Assembly: GCA_051747265.1 (NCBI GenBank)
Contig: JBNJFY010000004.1
Span: forward strand, 248,001 to 312,000
DNA from: JBNJFY01 sp051747265
Lineage (GTDB): Bacteria > Bacteroidota > Rhodothermia > Balneolales > Balneolaceae
Direction: 5' to 3'
DNA: 64,000 nucleotides
Numbering within the stretch: the first letter of the stretch is position 1; each line of letters opens with the position of its first letter. Position numbers and translations under genes: made by a program. The notes beneath the pieces were generated by a model. The model did not search any database and had not been told where the DNA came from. It saw only the letters and a list, made by a program, of their open reading frames with translations. Below are positions 1-10,634 of this stretch, one piece after another.

Positions 1-1255
1 GCCAATTAACATTTACGGCGGTATTTTCAATGCGAGCGCGATCGTCTCGTAACCCACGAATGGCCAGTCGAGAAATGCGTATTTGTTGACGCTGCGATGC
101 CAATTGGTTTAAAACATTGTACGGCGTCCGCAACACGGTGACCGAATCGTTACGCATGGCGGCTTCGGTGGTCAACATGGAATCCAAGGCGATATCCAGG
201 GAATCAATAAACGCTGGGCCTTTCATTTCTTGATTGCCTGGGGCTACACTGGTTATGGAAGCGGTAGGAGAAGATGGTGAAGCTTGGTCCGTGCTGTCCT
301 TTCCAAGTAGGGGGGGAGTCTGTGACGTATCCACTGTTGACGCCGATGCTCGAGCCAAAGGTTCGATCAATCCCTCATTATTGCGCTTAATAAAACGATC
401 CAGCTCTTGATCGATATCTTTATGCAGTGAATCTACGACTGCTAACATGGCTTTGGCGCTCATTGTGCGGTCACTGCGCCTCCGGCGGTTGGGATCCGAG
501 CGGTTAAACGCCAACTCCGATAAATCAAAGCTAATGCGGTAGCGATTAAAACTGGAATACTCGTGTACTTTGGTGCGCCGCTTACTTTGAGGAATTTCGC
601 GGTAGATGGTGCCATTCTGTAAATAGAGGGTTAAGATATCTTCCGTACTACTTACCAATTGCCCCTGATCTGCTTTAATGACCGCTCGGTTCTTGGTACC
701 GCTGGCATCCTGATATAACGTGACATCATACAGTGAATCGCCATCGGCGGACATCTCCTTGACTAGGAAAGTATAGCCATCAATTCCCTCGTAGAACACA
801 TTTGGTTGCAGGTCGAACCCCGGCTTTTTTACTCGGATGTCTATAAAAAGCGAGCGTGCTTTTTGATTCGCTTCGGGCAGTACGTCGTTAGCAAACCATA
901 TTAAAAAAACGCAAAGTATGGCCGCTGCGCCCAACACGGGATTGATCATGCGCATGGGATGCACGCCGGCAGCATTTACCGATGCCCATTCGTTTAATTC
1001 AGAAAACTTGCCGTAAGCCATCAACGAGGACACCAACACGGACATAGGAGCCGCCAATACCACCATATAAGCTAAATTGGTGGCAATCAGCTCTACGATG
1101 ACCCCAAAGGGAATGCCTTTGCCTACCAACTTGTCGATATGTAAAATGAGAAACTGCATTAACAAGACGAACATCAACGTCAAAAAACAGAAGATGAACG
1201 GTCCCACATGCCGTTTTAGCAAGTCTCTTTGTATGTTGGTTAAAAACCAGCGCAT
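1..1255 (-). CDS. LptF/LptG family LPS-export permease (partial, 3' end outside window)
   Basis: The reading frame opens at ATG 1255 and runs leftward without a stop to base 1, giving about 418 residues and no C-terminus. Known role of the family: inner-membrane half of the LptB2FG ABC transporter that lifts LPS to the Lpt bridge. Seen: hydrophobic segments at about residues 18-38, 55-80 and 104-122, then a soluble periplasmic part (beta-jellyroll in this family) with FYEGIDGYTFLVKEM-like text. A low-complexity Ser/Thr/Pro linker lies around nt 235-370, consistent with the longer FCB-group versions. I cannot tell LptF from LptG. It is divergent from sprA across a 398-bp gap. Confidence 0.85.
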   Translation of the reverse strand, partial: MRWFLTNIQRDLLKRHVGPFIFCFLTLMFVLLMQFLILHIDKLVGKGIPFGVIVELIATNLAYMVVLAAPMSVLVSSLMAYGKFSELNEWASVNAAGVHPMRMINPVLGAAAILCVFLIWFANDVLPEANQKARSLFIDIRVKKPGFDLQPNVFYEGIDGYTFLVKEMSADGDSLYDVTLYQDASGTKNRAVIKADQGQLVSSTEDILTLYLQNGTIYREIPQSKRRTKVHEYSSFNRYRISFDLSELAFNRSDPNRRRRSDRTMSAKAMLAVVDSLHKDIDQELDRFIKRNNEGLIEPLARASASTVDTSQTPPLLGKDSTDQASPSSPTASITSVAPGNQEMKGPAFIDSLDIALDSMLTTEAAMRNDSVTVLRTPYNVLNQLASQRQQIRISRLAIRGLRDDRARIENTAVNVNW

Positions 1256-1653
1256 CTATTTAATGTGTCACTAGGGAGTGTCAATCTTTGCAATCTATCG
1301 GTATTGTTTGAATACCACCAATTTAAAGGAGATAATTAAGTGGTCTGGCGCAATAGATAGCTTTGATTTTGGACAAACAATCCGGCTTTTCAAAGCTTAC
1401 CCAGAATAAACATGATTGTGCGCTGAACATACAACACTTAGGGGAAGATTTTGAAATCTATACTCGGTTTTTACAAAAGTAGTGAAACTGTTATTATCGA
1501 ATCTGTCATTAATCGACTCCAGCAAGTTATTATTTTTGAACTACACCCGATTACGCCTATTGCCCAACGCTACGACGTGTCTGATTTATAACAATACATT
1601 CACCATCAGTAGAAACAGTCCGTCAACGTTAAAGTTGTTCTGAGTAGTTATAC
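1256..1653. other. 398-bp divergent intergenic region upstream of sprA
   Basis: This gap separates the leftward LptF/G permease from rightward sprA, so it should carry promoters for both. I could not place a convincing TTG-N19-TAnnTTTG Bacteroidota promoter on either strand. A small perfect hairpin, GGTATT (1300-1305) with AATACC (1311-1316), lies 45 bp upstream of the permease start. A possible very small ORF at 1451-1591 is listed separately. No tRNA or repeat was seen. Confidence 0.5.
1451..1591 (+). CDS. possible 46-residue small ORF, unknown
   Basis: A TTG codon at 1451 opens a 46-residue frame ending in TAA at 1589-1591. A purine-rich AGGGGAAG tract sits about 5 bases upstream and could act as a ribosome binding site. 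The predicted peptide is mixed hydrophobic/polar (it ends QRYDVSDL) with no signal peptide and no family I recognise. Its only support is the start context and its position in an otherwise empty gap. It may well be a chance frame or a leader upstream of sprA. Confidence 0.15.
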   Translation: MKSILGFYKSSETVIIESVINRLQQVIIFELHPITPIAQRYDVSDL

Positions 1654-4600
1654 GTGCGTAATCGTTTTTTCTCCATAATAATGTCTCGGGTGATCTTTAT
1701 CGCTGTTGCCATGTTGGCGCTGGCCGGGCATCGGTCTGTCTCCGCGCAAAATATTTTGGATCGCCTATCGGGGAATAAGTCAGATTCGGTACAGGTAGAT
1801 ACCCTGCCCATGCTTCCGGTTATCCAGCAGTTTATCACTCCGCCGGACCACACTCCCGTTGCGCAGCCGTTTGTAAAGGAGCGAACCTCAAAGCTCGTTC
1901 ATATTCCCACCGATGTTTACAAAACAAATATTGAGCGGGATAGTATGGGCGTGTATGCTATTAGTCGTACTGCTGCGGGCATACCCCTGGGGATCAGCCA
2001 GGAAATGGACTTTGAGCCCCTCAGTGAGTTAGGGTGGAAGCATAGTGTGCGAGAAAATTGGAAAGAGCTGGAGAAGGAATTTAATCGGCGTCAACAGGAA
2101 CGTAGAGGTCTGTTGGATTTCAAGATCAATATTCCCGGTGCCGAGAATACCGCCTTTACTACCATTTTCGGGAAACCCGAAGTTAACTTGAAGGTGAATG
2201 GGACAGCCAACATGAATTTGGGGGTGTCCATCCAGAACTCCCTGGATCCTACCATAGATGAGACACAGCAGAAACGTGTGGATCCTACATTTGAGCAAAA
2301 TTTGAAACTGAATATTTCGGGCACGATTGGGGATAAGCTGTCCATCAATACCGATTGGGATACCGAGAACCCGTTCGAGTATCAAAACCGGTTAAGTATT
2401 GTGTATGAAGGGTATGAGGATGAAATTATCAAACGGGTGGAGATGGGTAACGTCTCTATGGAAACCGGTAATTCACTGATCCGGGGCGGGGGCGCGTTGT
2501 TTGGAATTAAATCCATTGCCGAACTGGGACCGCTAAAAATCACCTCGGTGCTCTCCCAGCAGGAAGGGCAGGGGAATACTCAAACTATTACCGGCGGAGC
2601 CGAAGAACGGCAAATAGAGATCCGTCCGGTGGACTATGAGGATGACCGGCACTTCTTTTTAGATTTTTATACGCGTCAGCAGTTTGAGCCCAATACCAGC
2701 AATCCACAACAGCTGGGTACCGCCTTGGAACTGGTAGACGTACAGGTTTGGATGCTGAATGAATCTTCTCAAAATATTGAGGGTCAACGTTCGGCGGTGG
2801 CCTTGGTGGATTTGGGTGTGCGGGAAAATGGTAGCCAATATCTACCTCCGGATGGCGCTCAGGATGTTTTCCCGGATGCGCTGTTTGAGCAGTATCGGGA
2901 TCCGGCTACCGGCGTGTCTGCATCGGAGTTCGGGGTATCACCTTCAGAATTTGTGGAAGGTTATTTCATACCCTTGACCGAAGGGCGGGATTACAGCATT
3001 AATAGCGCGTTGGGCTATATATCGTTGAAACGCAATTTGGGATCGCGTCAGGCGCTGGCGGTTAGTTTTTCGTATCGGGATCCGGCCACAGGAGAAACCG
3101 TTTATGTGGGGGATATTAATCAGGGTGGAAGCGACCGTATTTTCCTGAAGTTGCTTCGTCCGCAAACAGTAACCACCGACAATAAAGCCTGGGATCTGAC
3201 TATGCGGAATATCTACTCGCTAAATGCCTCCAATTTTACGCGGGACGGTATTGAGCTAGAGGTACTGTTTACAGCTAATAATGTCCCTTCTACCACCTTG
3301 CTGGATCGGAATCAAAGCTTATTGCAAGATCTGGGGTTGGATCGGGTGGATTCAGAACTTCAAAGGAATCCGGATAACAAGCTGGATATCGAATCTTATG
3401 TGGTGGATCCGGGTAGTGGTCGAATTATGTTTCCCTATCTGGAACCATTTGGAGAACGGATTCAAACCTTGCTGGAAAACAGTGGACTTTCCCCGCCCCA
3501 GCAGCAAGAGGCTATTAATGACTATGTGTTTTCCGATCTCTATAGGTTAAAGCAGCGAGAGGCTAGCCAGGAGTCGCAAAACAACTATTTCAAGATTGAC
3601 GGACAGGTTAAAGGGGCTGTCTCAGACAACTATTTCCTGGGCATAGCATTGGTGGAGGGCTCGGTTAAAGTATACGCCAACGGGGTGGAACTGCAAGAAG
3701 GTACCGATTATCAGGTGGACTACTCTATCGGGAGCATCACCATATTGAGTAAACGCTACCTGAAAGCGGGTCAGGAGATCAAAATTGAGTACGAGAGCAA
3801 TCAGTTGACTCAGATCGAACAGAAGACCTTCACCGGGGTTCGAGCTGAATATAGTGTAAGTGAAGATATCAAGTTCGGTAGTACCCTGTTTCGTCTCAAA
3901 GAACGCCCCCTTCAGGATAAGATTCGCGTCGGCGATGAACCCATCAATAACACGGTGTTTGGATTTGATGCCAAAGCCGATTTTGAAGCTCCGTGGTTAA
4001 CTCAGGCAATTGATTTTATTCCGTTGCTGCAAACCAAGGCCGAATCCAGTATATCGCTGAGCGGGGAATGGGCGCAGCTCCGACCGGATGTGGCCCAAAC
4101 CAATGCTGTGCGAGACGCGGTTGAAGATAACCGATTGTATAAGGATGAAGAGCAGGGCCTTTCTTTTGTGGATGATTTCGAGGGCGTAGAGAACACGATT
4201 AGCTTTACCAATCCCGCCCGCTGGAATCTGGCCGCGGCACCGGCTGCAATCCCCGGATACGCTCCCGACCAACCGTATTTCGGTGATTCCCCACCCACCG
4301 AACCCAATGTTTCGTTGGATGCGAAGATTGATCGGGCAGATTTACGAGCGCAGTTTTCTTGGTACAATATTCCCACTCAGATCGCCAATATCCTGGAAGG
4401 AGTGGAATTTACACCGGAATCGGAGCTGGTACGGGTAACCGATGTATTCCCCCAGAAAGACGCCCTGCGTCAAGATCAGTTTATACGCCCCCTTGATATC
4501 TACTATAATCCGACCAAGCGTGGTCAGTACAATTACAATCCCAATATTCGGGATCAGATGAATAATGCCCCTGAAGAGATGTGGGGGGGGATGACCACGG

Positions 4601-7600
4601 TTTTGCCCTCCGGGTTGGAAGACTTATCGCAAAACAATATTGAATTCCTGGAATTTTGGGTACAACCGGTATTGCCCAATGGTCGCCAACCCAATCCACA
4701 GGATCTTCAGGCGTATGATGGGAAATTGTACATCGATATCGGGATTGTTTCCGAAGATATCGTGCCTAATTTTAAGCTGAATACCGAGGATGGCTTGGCG
4801 GAAGCCAGCGGTGGGTTGACCAGTGATCAAGTGGGACGATCCTACGTGCCGGTATCCCAATCTATTGCGCCCGATGGACAATTTAGTAACGAGACTCGCG
4901 CTCAGGAAGATGTTGGATTGGATGGCGCCCCCAATTCGAATGGTATTGATGGGTTTAACGAGACACTGCTGTTTCAAGCGTATGTGGATTCCATGCGTCA
5001 GGCATACGGCTCTAGCGACCCTCGCTATCTGGAAATCGCGCGTGATCCATCCAACGATGACTATAAGTATTACGGGCAATCCGAGTTGGATGACTTAATT
5101 TTGCCGGCTCGATTTTACCGGATGTACGGCTATCACGAGGGCAACACCCCACAAAGCAGCGACGATAAGCGGGCTAGCACCAACCGCCCTGATACTGAAG
5201 GGTTAATTACACCATCCATTGTTGAACAGAATAATAGTTACTACCAGTATCAGGTCGATCTCAATCCGGCGGATACCTCCAGTTTAAATGTGGGGGTGCC
5301 GGATACGTATATCGTGGATAAAGTAAATGGGCCTACCCAATCCGACCGCTGGTATCAGGTGCGAATTCCCCTGTCCGAATGGAAACGTAAAATTGGATCC
5401 ATCGAGAACTTCCAAAATATATCCTACATTCGGATGTGGATGTCGGGTTATGAACAGCCGTTTACGTTGCGTTTTGCCACCTTCGAACTGGTCGGTTCCC
5501 AATGGCGGAAAGCAGAGAATATCAGTGGGAATAATGATGATTATCGGGTGGCTTCGGTGAATATCGAGGAAAATGGATCACGTACGCCTTATCCCTATCG
5601 GGAGCCGGAGGGCGCTATCCGGGCGGTCAACCGTAGTCAGCAGCAGAACACTTTGGCTAATGAGCAATCCCTGGTACTGGAAGTGGAGGACTTGGCTGGG
5701 GAGGAACTGCGCATGCTCAAAAAAGTGTATCCCGGCGGGCTGAACCTGATCAACTATTCCAATCTACGCATGTTTGTTCACGGGGAGGGGTATGAGAATC
5801 GGGATGATATGGAATTGGTGGTACGGTTGGGGACCGATCTTAGCAATAACTACTACGAATACCGGCAACCGGTTACTCCATCGGATCCCAATTTTAATTT
5901 TTCCAATAAACCTCCCAAAGATATCGATGATGCCACCCGCCGGGCCGAAGCACAGGAGATCTGGCTCTATGAAGAGAACAGCCTGAATTTGGTATTGAGC
6001 GCGCTGAATCAACTAAAGCAGCGGCGTAACCAGTTAAGTGATGTTGATGTCAGTGAGGTGCTTACCTTGGAAGATGTGGGCTTGGATCCGGGACAGGTAC
6101 TGGCCGATTCGCCACCGGGGGCTACCATCGCCATCAAAGGAAATCCATCCCTGGATCGAGTAAGTGAAATCGGTTTGGGAATTCGAAATCCTTTTGATGG
6201 GAACAATCGCTCTCAGAATGGGTTACGCGCTACGCCCAACTTGTCGGGTCAATTATGGTTGAACGAGTTGCGTGTGTCTGGTTTTGATAATCGTAACGGC
6301 TGGGCAGCTGTGGGTAAAGCGGAAGTGAAGCTGGCTGATTTTGCCCGGGTTAATGCGAATATCGAGCGAAGTACCGATGGATTCGGTGCTCTGGATTCCC
6401 GATTGGGTGATCGTCGTCAATATGATAAGACGGCTTACGAATTGAGTTCAACCGTCAATATGGATCAGTTTATCCCCAGTCGTTACGGCTGGAATATTCC
6501 GGTAACCTTATCCACCCGACGTTCTACCCAGACGCCCCGCTTTCTACCCAATCAAGGGGATATTCGCTTGGATGACTTTGAGAAATCGGTGGAGTCCTCG
6601 ACCAATCTAACCGATGATGCCAAGCGCGATTTGATCGATAGTACGGTTACCGCTAGTCAAACGTACATTGAAAGCTACTCGATCAACTTCTCTAATATTT
6701 CCAAACAATATTCGAAGTCTAAGTTAGCCGAATATACACTGGATAAGACCAACCTGAACTATGTGTACAATACAACGCATAAGCGGAATCCATCCTATGT
6801 GTTCGAGGATAACTGGAATTACAGCGGCTCTATCAACTACAATTTGAATATTAATAATGTGCAGTTATGGCAGCCGTTCGGAGGGCTCAGCGAATCTAAA
6901 TATTTTAAATGGATTTCCGGATTTCAGTTGGGCTATGTACCCAATAGCGTCAAGGCCTCTACAACCATCAACCGCTCCTATGATGAAAAGCGTCCCCGAA
7001 CTGCTCCTAGTCAGGATCTGCAACCACTACGACAGAGTCATGCCTTTACGTTAAATTCTTCTTTTGGCCTTGGTTACAACTTGACCAAATCGATAAGCAC
7101 CTCTCTTCAAACGAATACCGAGTGGGATCTGTCCAACGTCGGAACCGAACCATTTGGCACCGATCTGACCGGTCCGGATTCCGCGCGATACCGGGTTCGT
7201 CCGTCGTTCGATGTGTTTAAGGATGTACTTTCCGATACAGCTGCCGCCCGTCGAAGTGATTATACGGAAACCTATTCGGCCAACTGGAGACCACGAATTG
7301 ATCAGATAAAACCGTTACGTTGGCTTAGTTATACAGCTAGTTACAGCGGAGGCTTCCGGTGGGATAACGGCCCCCGCGGATCTAGTCTGGGAGCTACCAT
7401 ATCCAATAATTTCCGGCTGGATCAATCATTGGGTTTACGGATGCAAGAGTTGTTAGGGATGGTCCCCGGATATGATGAGTTGAAACAGAGCGTAGAGGAC
7501 CAGCGGCGCAATCGGGCCATTGAGAGCCGGAAGACTCAATCAGATGGGCCACGACGAAATCCAGATGAACAAAACAGATCTGCTGAAGAGGGGCAGCAAG

Positions 7601-9018
7601 AAGAAAATGCCAAAGAAGTGGAATTGGGCAAAATTCTGGTAAATACGGGCAAGGAGCTGCTGATCTCTGTATTAAGTATGGATTCCTTTGATTTTAGTTA
7701 TACTGATAATAAACGTGCTCAACAGGCAGGTTATGCGGGGAGTTCTCAGTTCTTTCACGCTTTTAATTCAGAAGATGATGCCAAGTTTTCGCCCCCGTTT
7801 TCTTATCGTTTGGGTTTAGATGACTTATTGCCTCAGAATCAGTTGGTGCAAAACCAAACCGAAAACCAGATTCTATCGCTACCCAACAATCGGACCAGTG
7901 ATCAGTCCTTGAGTCTGCAAACCCGACTTAAACCCGGGCGAAACTTCTCCATTGATTTAAACTGGAGTGCCAGCTGGGACCGCACGCGCTCGCAGTCCAT
8001 CAAGTTAGATCCTCAGCAAAATTTTACCACCGTTTCATCTCAAAATGGGGGCGTTAATGCCTCAGTATGGGCGTTTGGAAAAGGATATCGAAGTTTGTTT
8101 GATCGTCAACTGAGTACAGCTTTTGCAGATATAAGCGATAGTTTCGTGATTTCCGATTCCCTGGGTAATGCGGATGGAAATACATTATTGAATCGAAGTT
8201 TGCTTCAAAAGCATTTCCGTAAGGCGTATTTGGGCGGGGGAAACAGTTCGGTCGGATCCCTGGACTTTATGCCGTTTCCTTTGCCCAATTGGCGGGTTAC
8301 TTGGTCTGGTTTGGAGTCGGCCATTGGCTTCCTGGATGATGCAATTACACGCGCCTCGCTTAATCACAGTTATTCGGGATCCTATCGCATGGGATGGGAA
8401 TTTATTGAGGATATCGGCCCAATCTTATCTCGGACTGTGGGAAATTATCGCGTTCAGGATCAACGACCCAAATATGAACCCAGCTCCATTAACTTGGAAA
8501 AAAAGTTCAGCCCTTTAGTTGGGTTGAATATTACTTGGGCAAACAGTTTACGTACCAATATACAGTATGATTATAGCAAATTGACCAGCCTGGCGTTATC
8601 CAATACCTCGGTGACCGAACGGCTATCGCAGGGTATCAAATTGACGCTCAGTTACACCATTAATGATTTCCGACTGCCCATTTTTAAGCGCATTAAAAAC
8701 GCGGTGGATCTGAGTTTGAATGCCAGTTATCTGCAAGACATCGAAACACAGTATTTGCTGGATACGGATCTCTCACAGGCTTTACAGGAGGCGCCGGATC
8801 AGTTGGATCGAGATGTGACCTCGTATGAGATCTCCCCGCGTGATCCCACCGGGCAAACTCGGATTCAAAGTTCGTTTATTGTAGGGTATCGCTTTTCACA
8901 GACGGTCAAAGCTAACTTTGAATACAATTTCCGTCATCTGATTCCGCAATCCACTAGTGTTATAGAGCGCACCGATCACGATATCAAATTTAATATCGTG
9001 GTGAGCATCCGCTCTTAA
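1654..9018 (+). CDS. sprA: SprA/Sov, type IX secretion system outer-membrane translocon
   Basis: SprA forms the giant single-chain beta-barrel through which T9SS cargo crosses the outer membrane; loss abolishes secretion and gliding in the Bacteroidota that have been studied. This product is 2454 residues, in the usual 2300-2500 range. The start shown is GTG 1654; ATG 1681 is an alternative that still leaves a good signal peptide (hydrophobic run, cleavage near SVSA-QN). Seen: an N-terminal SprA-type region (KINIPGAENTAFTTIFG style text), then very long alternating aromatic/polar strands through to a C-terminal closing strand (DHDIKFNIVVSIRS). A strongly charged insert lies near residues 1950-1995. 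The stop overlaps the lnt stop by 4 bp (convergent). The cargo-type protein at 59136 fits the same pathway. Confidence 0.95.
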   Translation: MRNRFFSIIMSRVIFIAVAMLALAGHRSVSAQNILDRLSGNKSDSVQVDTLPMLPVIQQFITPPDHTPVAQPFVKERTSKLVHIPTDVYKTNIERDSMGVYAISRTAAGIPLGISQEMDFEPLSELGWKHSVRENWKELEKEFNRRQQERRGLLDFKINIPGAENTAFTTIFGKPEVNLKVNGTANMNLGVSIQNSLDPTIDETQQKRVDPTFEQNLKLNISGTIGDKLSINTDWDTENPFEYQNRLSIVYEGYEDEIIKRVEMGNVSMETGNSLIRGGGALFGIKSIAELGPLKITSVLSQQEGQGNTQTITGGAEERQIEIRPVDYEDDRHFFLDFYTRQQFEPNTSNPQQLGTALELVDVQVWMLNESSQNIEGQRSAVALVDLGVRENGSQYLPPDGAQDVFPDALFEQYRDPATGVSASEFGVSPSEFVEGYFIPLTEGRDYSINSALGYISLKRNLGSRQALAVSFSYRDPATGETVYVGDINQGGSDRIFLKLLRPQTVTTDNKAWDLTMRNIYSLNASNFTRDGIELEVLFTANNVPSTTLLDRNQSLLQDLGLDRVDSELQRNPDNKLDIESYVVDPGSGRIMFPYLEPFGERIQTLLENSGLSPPQQQEAINDYVFSDLYRLKQREASQESQNNYFKIDGQVKGAVSDNYFLGIALVEGSVKVYANGVELQEGTDYQVDYSIGSITILSKRYLKAGQEIKIEYESNQLTQIEQKTFTGVRAEYSVSEDIKFGSTLFRLKERPLQDKIRVGDEPINNTVFGFDAKADFEAPWLTQAIDFIPLLQTKAESSISLSGEWAQLRPDVAQTNAVRDAVEDNRLYKDEEQGLSFVDDFEGVENTISFTNPARWNLAAAPAAIPGYAPDQPYFGDSPPTEPNVSLDAKIDRADLRAQFSWYNIPTQIANILEGVEFTPESELVRVTDVFPQKDALRQDQFIRPLDIYYNPTKRGQYNYNPNIRDQMNNAPEEMWGGMTTVLPSGLEDLSQNNIEFLEFWVQPVLPNGRQPNPQDLQAYDGKLYIDIGIVSEDIVPNFKLNTEDGLAEASGGLTSDQVGRSYVPVSQSIAPDGQFSNETRAQEDVGLDGAPNSNGIDGFNETLLFQAYVDSMRQAYGSSDPRYLEIARDPSNDDYKYYGQSELDDLILPARFYRMYGYHEGNTPQSSDDKRASTNRPDTEGLITPSIVEQNNSYYQYQVDLNPADTSSLNVGVPDTYIVDKVNGPTQSDRWYQVRIPLSEWKRKIGSIENFQNISYIRMWMSGYEQPFTLRFATFELVGSQWRKAENISGNNDDYRVASVNIEENGSRTPYPYREPEGAIRAVNRSQQQNTLANEQSLVLEVEDLAGEELRMLKKVYPGGLNLINYSNLRMFVHGEGYENRDDMELVVRLGTDLSNNYYEYRQPVTPSDPNFNFSNKPPKDIDDATRRAEAQEIWLYEENSLNLVLSALNQLKQRRNQLSDVDVSEVLTLEDVGLDPGQVLADSPPGATIAIKGNPSLDRVSEIGLGIRNPFDGNNRSQNGLRATPNLSGQLWLNELRVSGFDNRNGWAAVGKAEVKLADFARVNANIERSTDGFGALDSRLGDRRQYDKTAYELSSTVNMDQFIPSRYGWNIPVTLSTRRSTQTPRFLPNQGDIRLDDFEKSVESSTNLTDDAKRDLIDSTVTASQTYIESYSINFSNISKQYSKSKLAEYTLDKTNLNYVYNTTHKRNPSYVFEDNWNYSGSINYNLNINNVQLWQPFGGLSESKYFKWISGFQLGYVPNSVKASTTINRSYDEKRPRTAPSQDLQPLRQSHAFTLNSSFGLGYNLTKSISTSLQTNTEWDLSNVGTEPFGTDLTGPDSARYRVRPSFDVFKDVLSDTAAARRSDYTETYSANWRPRIDQIKPLRWLSYTASYSGGFRWDNGPRGSSLGATISNNFRLDQSLGLRMQELLGMVPGYDELKQSVEDQRRNRAIESRKTQSDGPRRNPDEQNRSAEEGQQEENAKEVELGKILVNTGKELLISVLSMDSFDFSYTDNKRAQQAGYAGSSQFFHAFNSEDDAKFSPPFSYRLGLDDLLPQNQLVQNQTENQILSLPNNRTSDQSLSLQTRLKPGRNFSIDLNWSASWDRTRSQSIKLDPQQNFTTVSSQNGGVNASVWAFGKGYRSLFDRQLSTAFADISDSFVISDSLGNADGNTLLNRSLLQKHFRKAYLGGGNSSVGSLDFMPFPLPNWRVTWSGLESAIGFLDDAITRASLNHSYSGSYRMGWEFIEDIGPILSRTVGNYRVQDQRPKYEPSSINLEKKFSPLVGLNITWANSLRTNIQYDYSKLTSLALSNTSVTERLSQGIKLTLSYTINDFRLPIFKRIKNAVDLSLNASYLQDIETQYLLDTDLSQALQEAPDQLDRDVTSYEISPRDPTGQTRIQSSFIVGYRFSQTVKANFEYNFRHLIPQSTSVIERTDHDIKFNIVVSIRS

Positions 9019-10634
9019 CCTTTGTTGCGTTGGATAACGGTGAGCTGCGAAACGGCGAACAAAAGAATCAAACCTATAGAGGTGTATGGAAGCCAATCTC
9101 CCCAGCGTGCGTAGAGTGTTTTTGTCTCTTTCAGTTCAATAGATTGGGCCATAGCAGTTGCCGACCAATACTCACTTTGCTGAGCAATACGTCCTAAGGG
9201 ATCAATAAAACCGGAAATTCCGTTGTTAGCGCTGCGTACAATCCAGCGATCCAGCTCAATGGCGCGAAGGCGGGCAAATTGAAAATGCTGAATGTGTCCG
9301 CTAGTGTGCCCCCACCATCCATCATTGGTGATGATCCCGATAAACGTTGCTCCCCGATTGACCATCTGAGCATTCCAATGGGGATAAATGGAGTCATAAC
9401 AGACCAATGCCGGGCCAGCTATAGGAGGACCCTCATTTTGATTGGTTAGCGTAAATACGGTTGGATCCAATCCTTTGCCGTACCAATGAATACTGCTCCA
9501 ATCTACTTTTGGGAAGGGGAGGGAGCTCAAGAACGGTAAAAATGGCGTGCGCTCTACGATGGGAACCAAGTGCGCTTTTTTATACACTTCCATCGGTTTC
9601 TGTGGATAAAACGCAACGGCCGAGTTGTAATACAGATAGGTTTGCCCACGAGAGTTTTTGCGCACCAATGGGGGGGCTTCTTCATTTTGAAAATAATCGT
9701 AGTAGGTGGTGCCGCCCACGATGGGAATGCCAGTTTCCTGTACATAGCTTTCCAGCATTTGGGAGGTGATTAGTTTTGCGTACGATAGAACTCTCGGTTC
9801 GATGGCATTTTCCGGGAAGTACACGGCATCCAAATCGTGATGGGCGCGAAGGCTATCCGTGAGATCAAGCAGATGTTGCGTGGATGCCTGGGAAGATGGA
9901 AAGCCCCCGTACGTCAAATAACTGTCAAAATTGGGCTGGATTACCCCGATGGTGGCCGTGGTTGAATCATCAGACCGAGGAGCCTGATAGGTTAGTGCTC
10001 GGTAAAACCAGATGCTACTGGAAAGAATGGGTACTATGAATATTACCGCTGCCACAGTGGTCCACTGCACTCCTCGATTGTGCCGCTCCCAATCATAAAA
10101 CAGACTAGCCGATATGAGCATCCAAAAACTGATTCCCCAAAAACCGGTCAGGGAGATAAATTGTACCAATGGAGGAGCCACTGCCCACGCATTTCCCAGG
10201 GTCAACCAAGGCCAGGACAGATCCCAGTGATGGTGCAGGTATTCGTAGATCACCCATAACGAAGCGGCTAAAATGGCATTTAGCCAGGGTGAATCGGATC
10301 GGCTGCGCACCCATTTGGTCATGGCCAGTGGTATGGTCATCAATATACTATTGGCCAAGATCGCGGCCACCCCACCGGCAACAGTAGCCAACATCAGCCA
10401 GTAGGTCGTAATAATATTCCAAATCAAAAAAGCGATATACGATTGGGCTATCAGCGCCCGATAGGTATCCGAATTATCAGCCAGCTGTAAAAGCAGGGCA
10501 AAGGCAGGAATAATTAAAAAGGGCAGGTTAAACGGGGGAAAACTAAGCCCCAATAATACCCCAGTGACCACCATGCTAACCATGGGTCGCTGGGCGAAAT
10601 AATCCATCCAATTATTTAATCGCTGTACGAGCAT
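9015..10634 (-). CDS. lnt: apolipoprotein N-acyltransferase Lnt
   Basis: Lnt adds the third acyl chain to lipoproteins in the inner membrane. The 539-residue protein has about seven hydrophobic segments in residues 15-215, a nitrilase-like domain about 225-500, and a last membrane helix about 515-530. The catalytic E-K-C set is visible: E275 (YFPENAIEP), K353 (YKKAHLVP) and C412 (LVCYDS). E361 sits where the second loop glutamate is expected. The residue two after the cysteine is Asp414, where E. coli has Glu389. The ITNDGWWG block (435-442) is typical. The start overlaps the end of rsmI by 19 bp, so the two are probably co-transcribed, rsmI first. Confidence 0.93.
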   Translation of the reverse strand: MLVQRLNNWMDYFAQRPMVSMVVTGVLLGLSFPPFNLPFLIIPAFALLLQLADNSDTYRALIAQSYIAFLIWNIITTYWLMLATVAGGVAAILANSILMTIPLAMTKWVRSRSDSPWLNAILAASLWVIYEYLHHHWDLSWPWLTLGNAWAVAPPLVQFISLTGFWGISFWMLISASLFYDWERHNRGVQWTTVAAVIFIVPILSSSIWFYRALTYQAPRSDDSTTATIGVIQPNFDSYLTYGGFPSSQASTQHLLDLTDSLRAHHDLDAVYFPENAIEPRVLSYAKLITSQMLESYVQETGIPIVGGTTYYDYFQNEEAPPLVRKNSRGQTYLYYNSAVAFYPQKPMEVYKKAHLVPIVERTPFLPFLSSLPFPKVDWSSIHWYGKGLDPTVFTLTNQNEGPPIAGPALVCYDSIYPHWNAQMVNRGATFIGIITNDGWWGHTSGHIQHFQFARLRAIELDRWIVRSANNGISGFIDPLGRIAQQSEYWSATAMAQSIELKETKTLYARWGDWLPYTSIGLILLFAVSQLTVIQRNKG

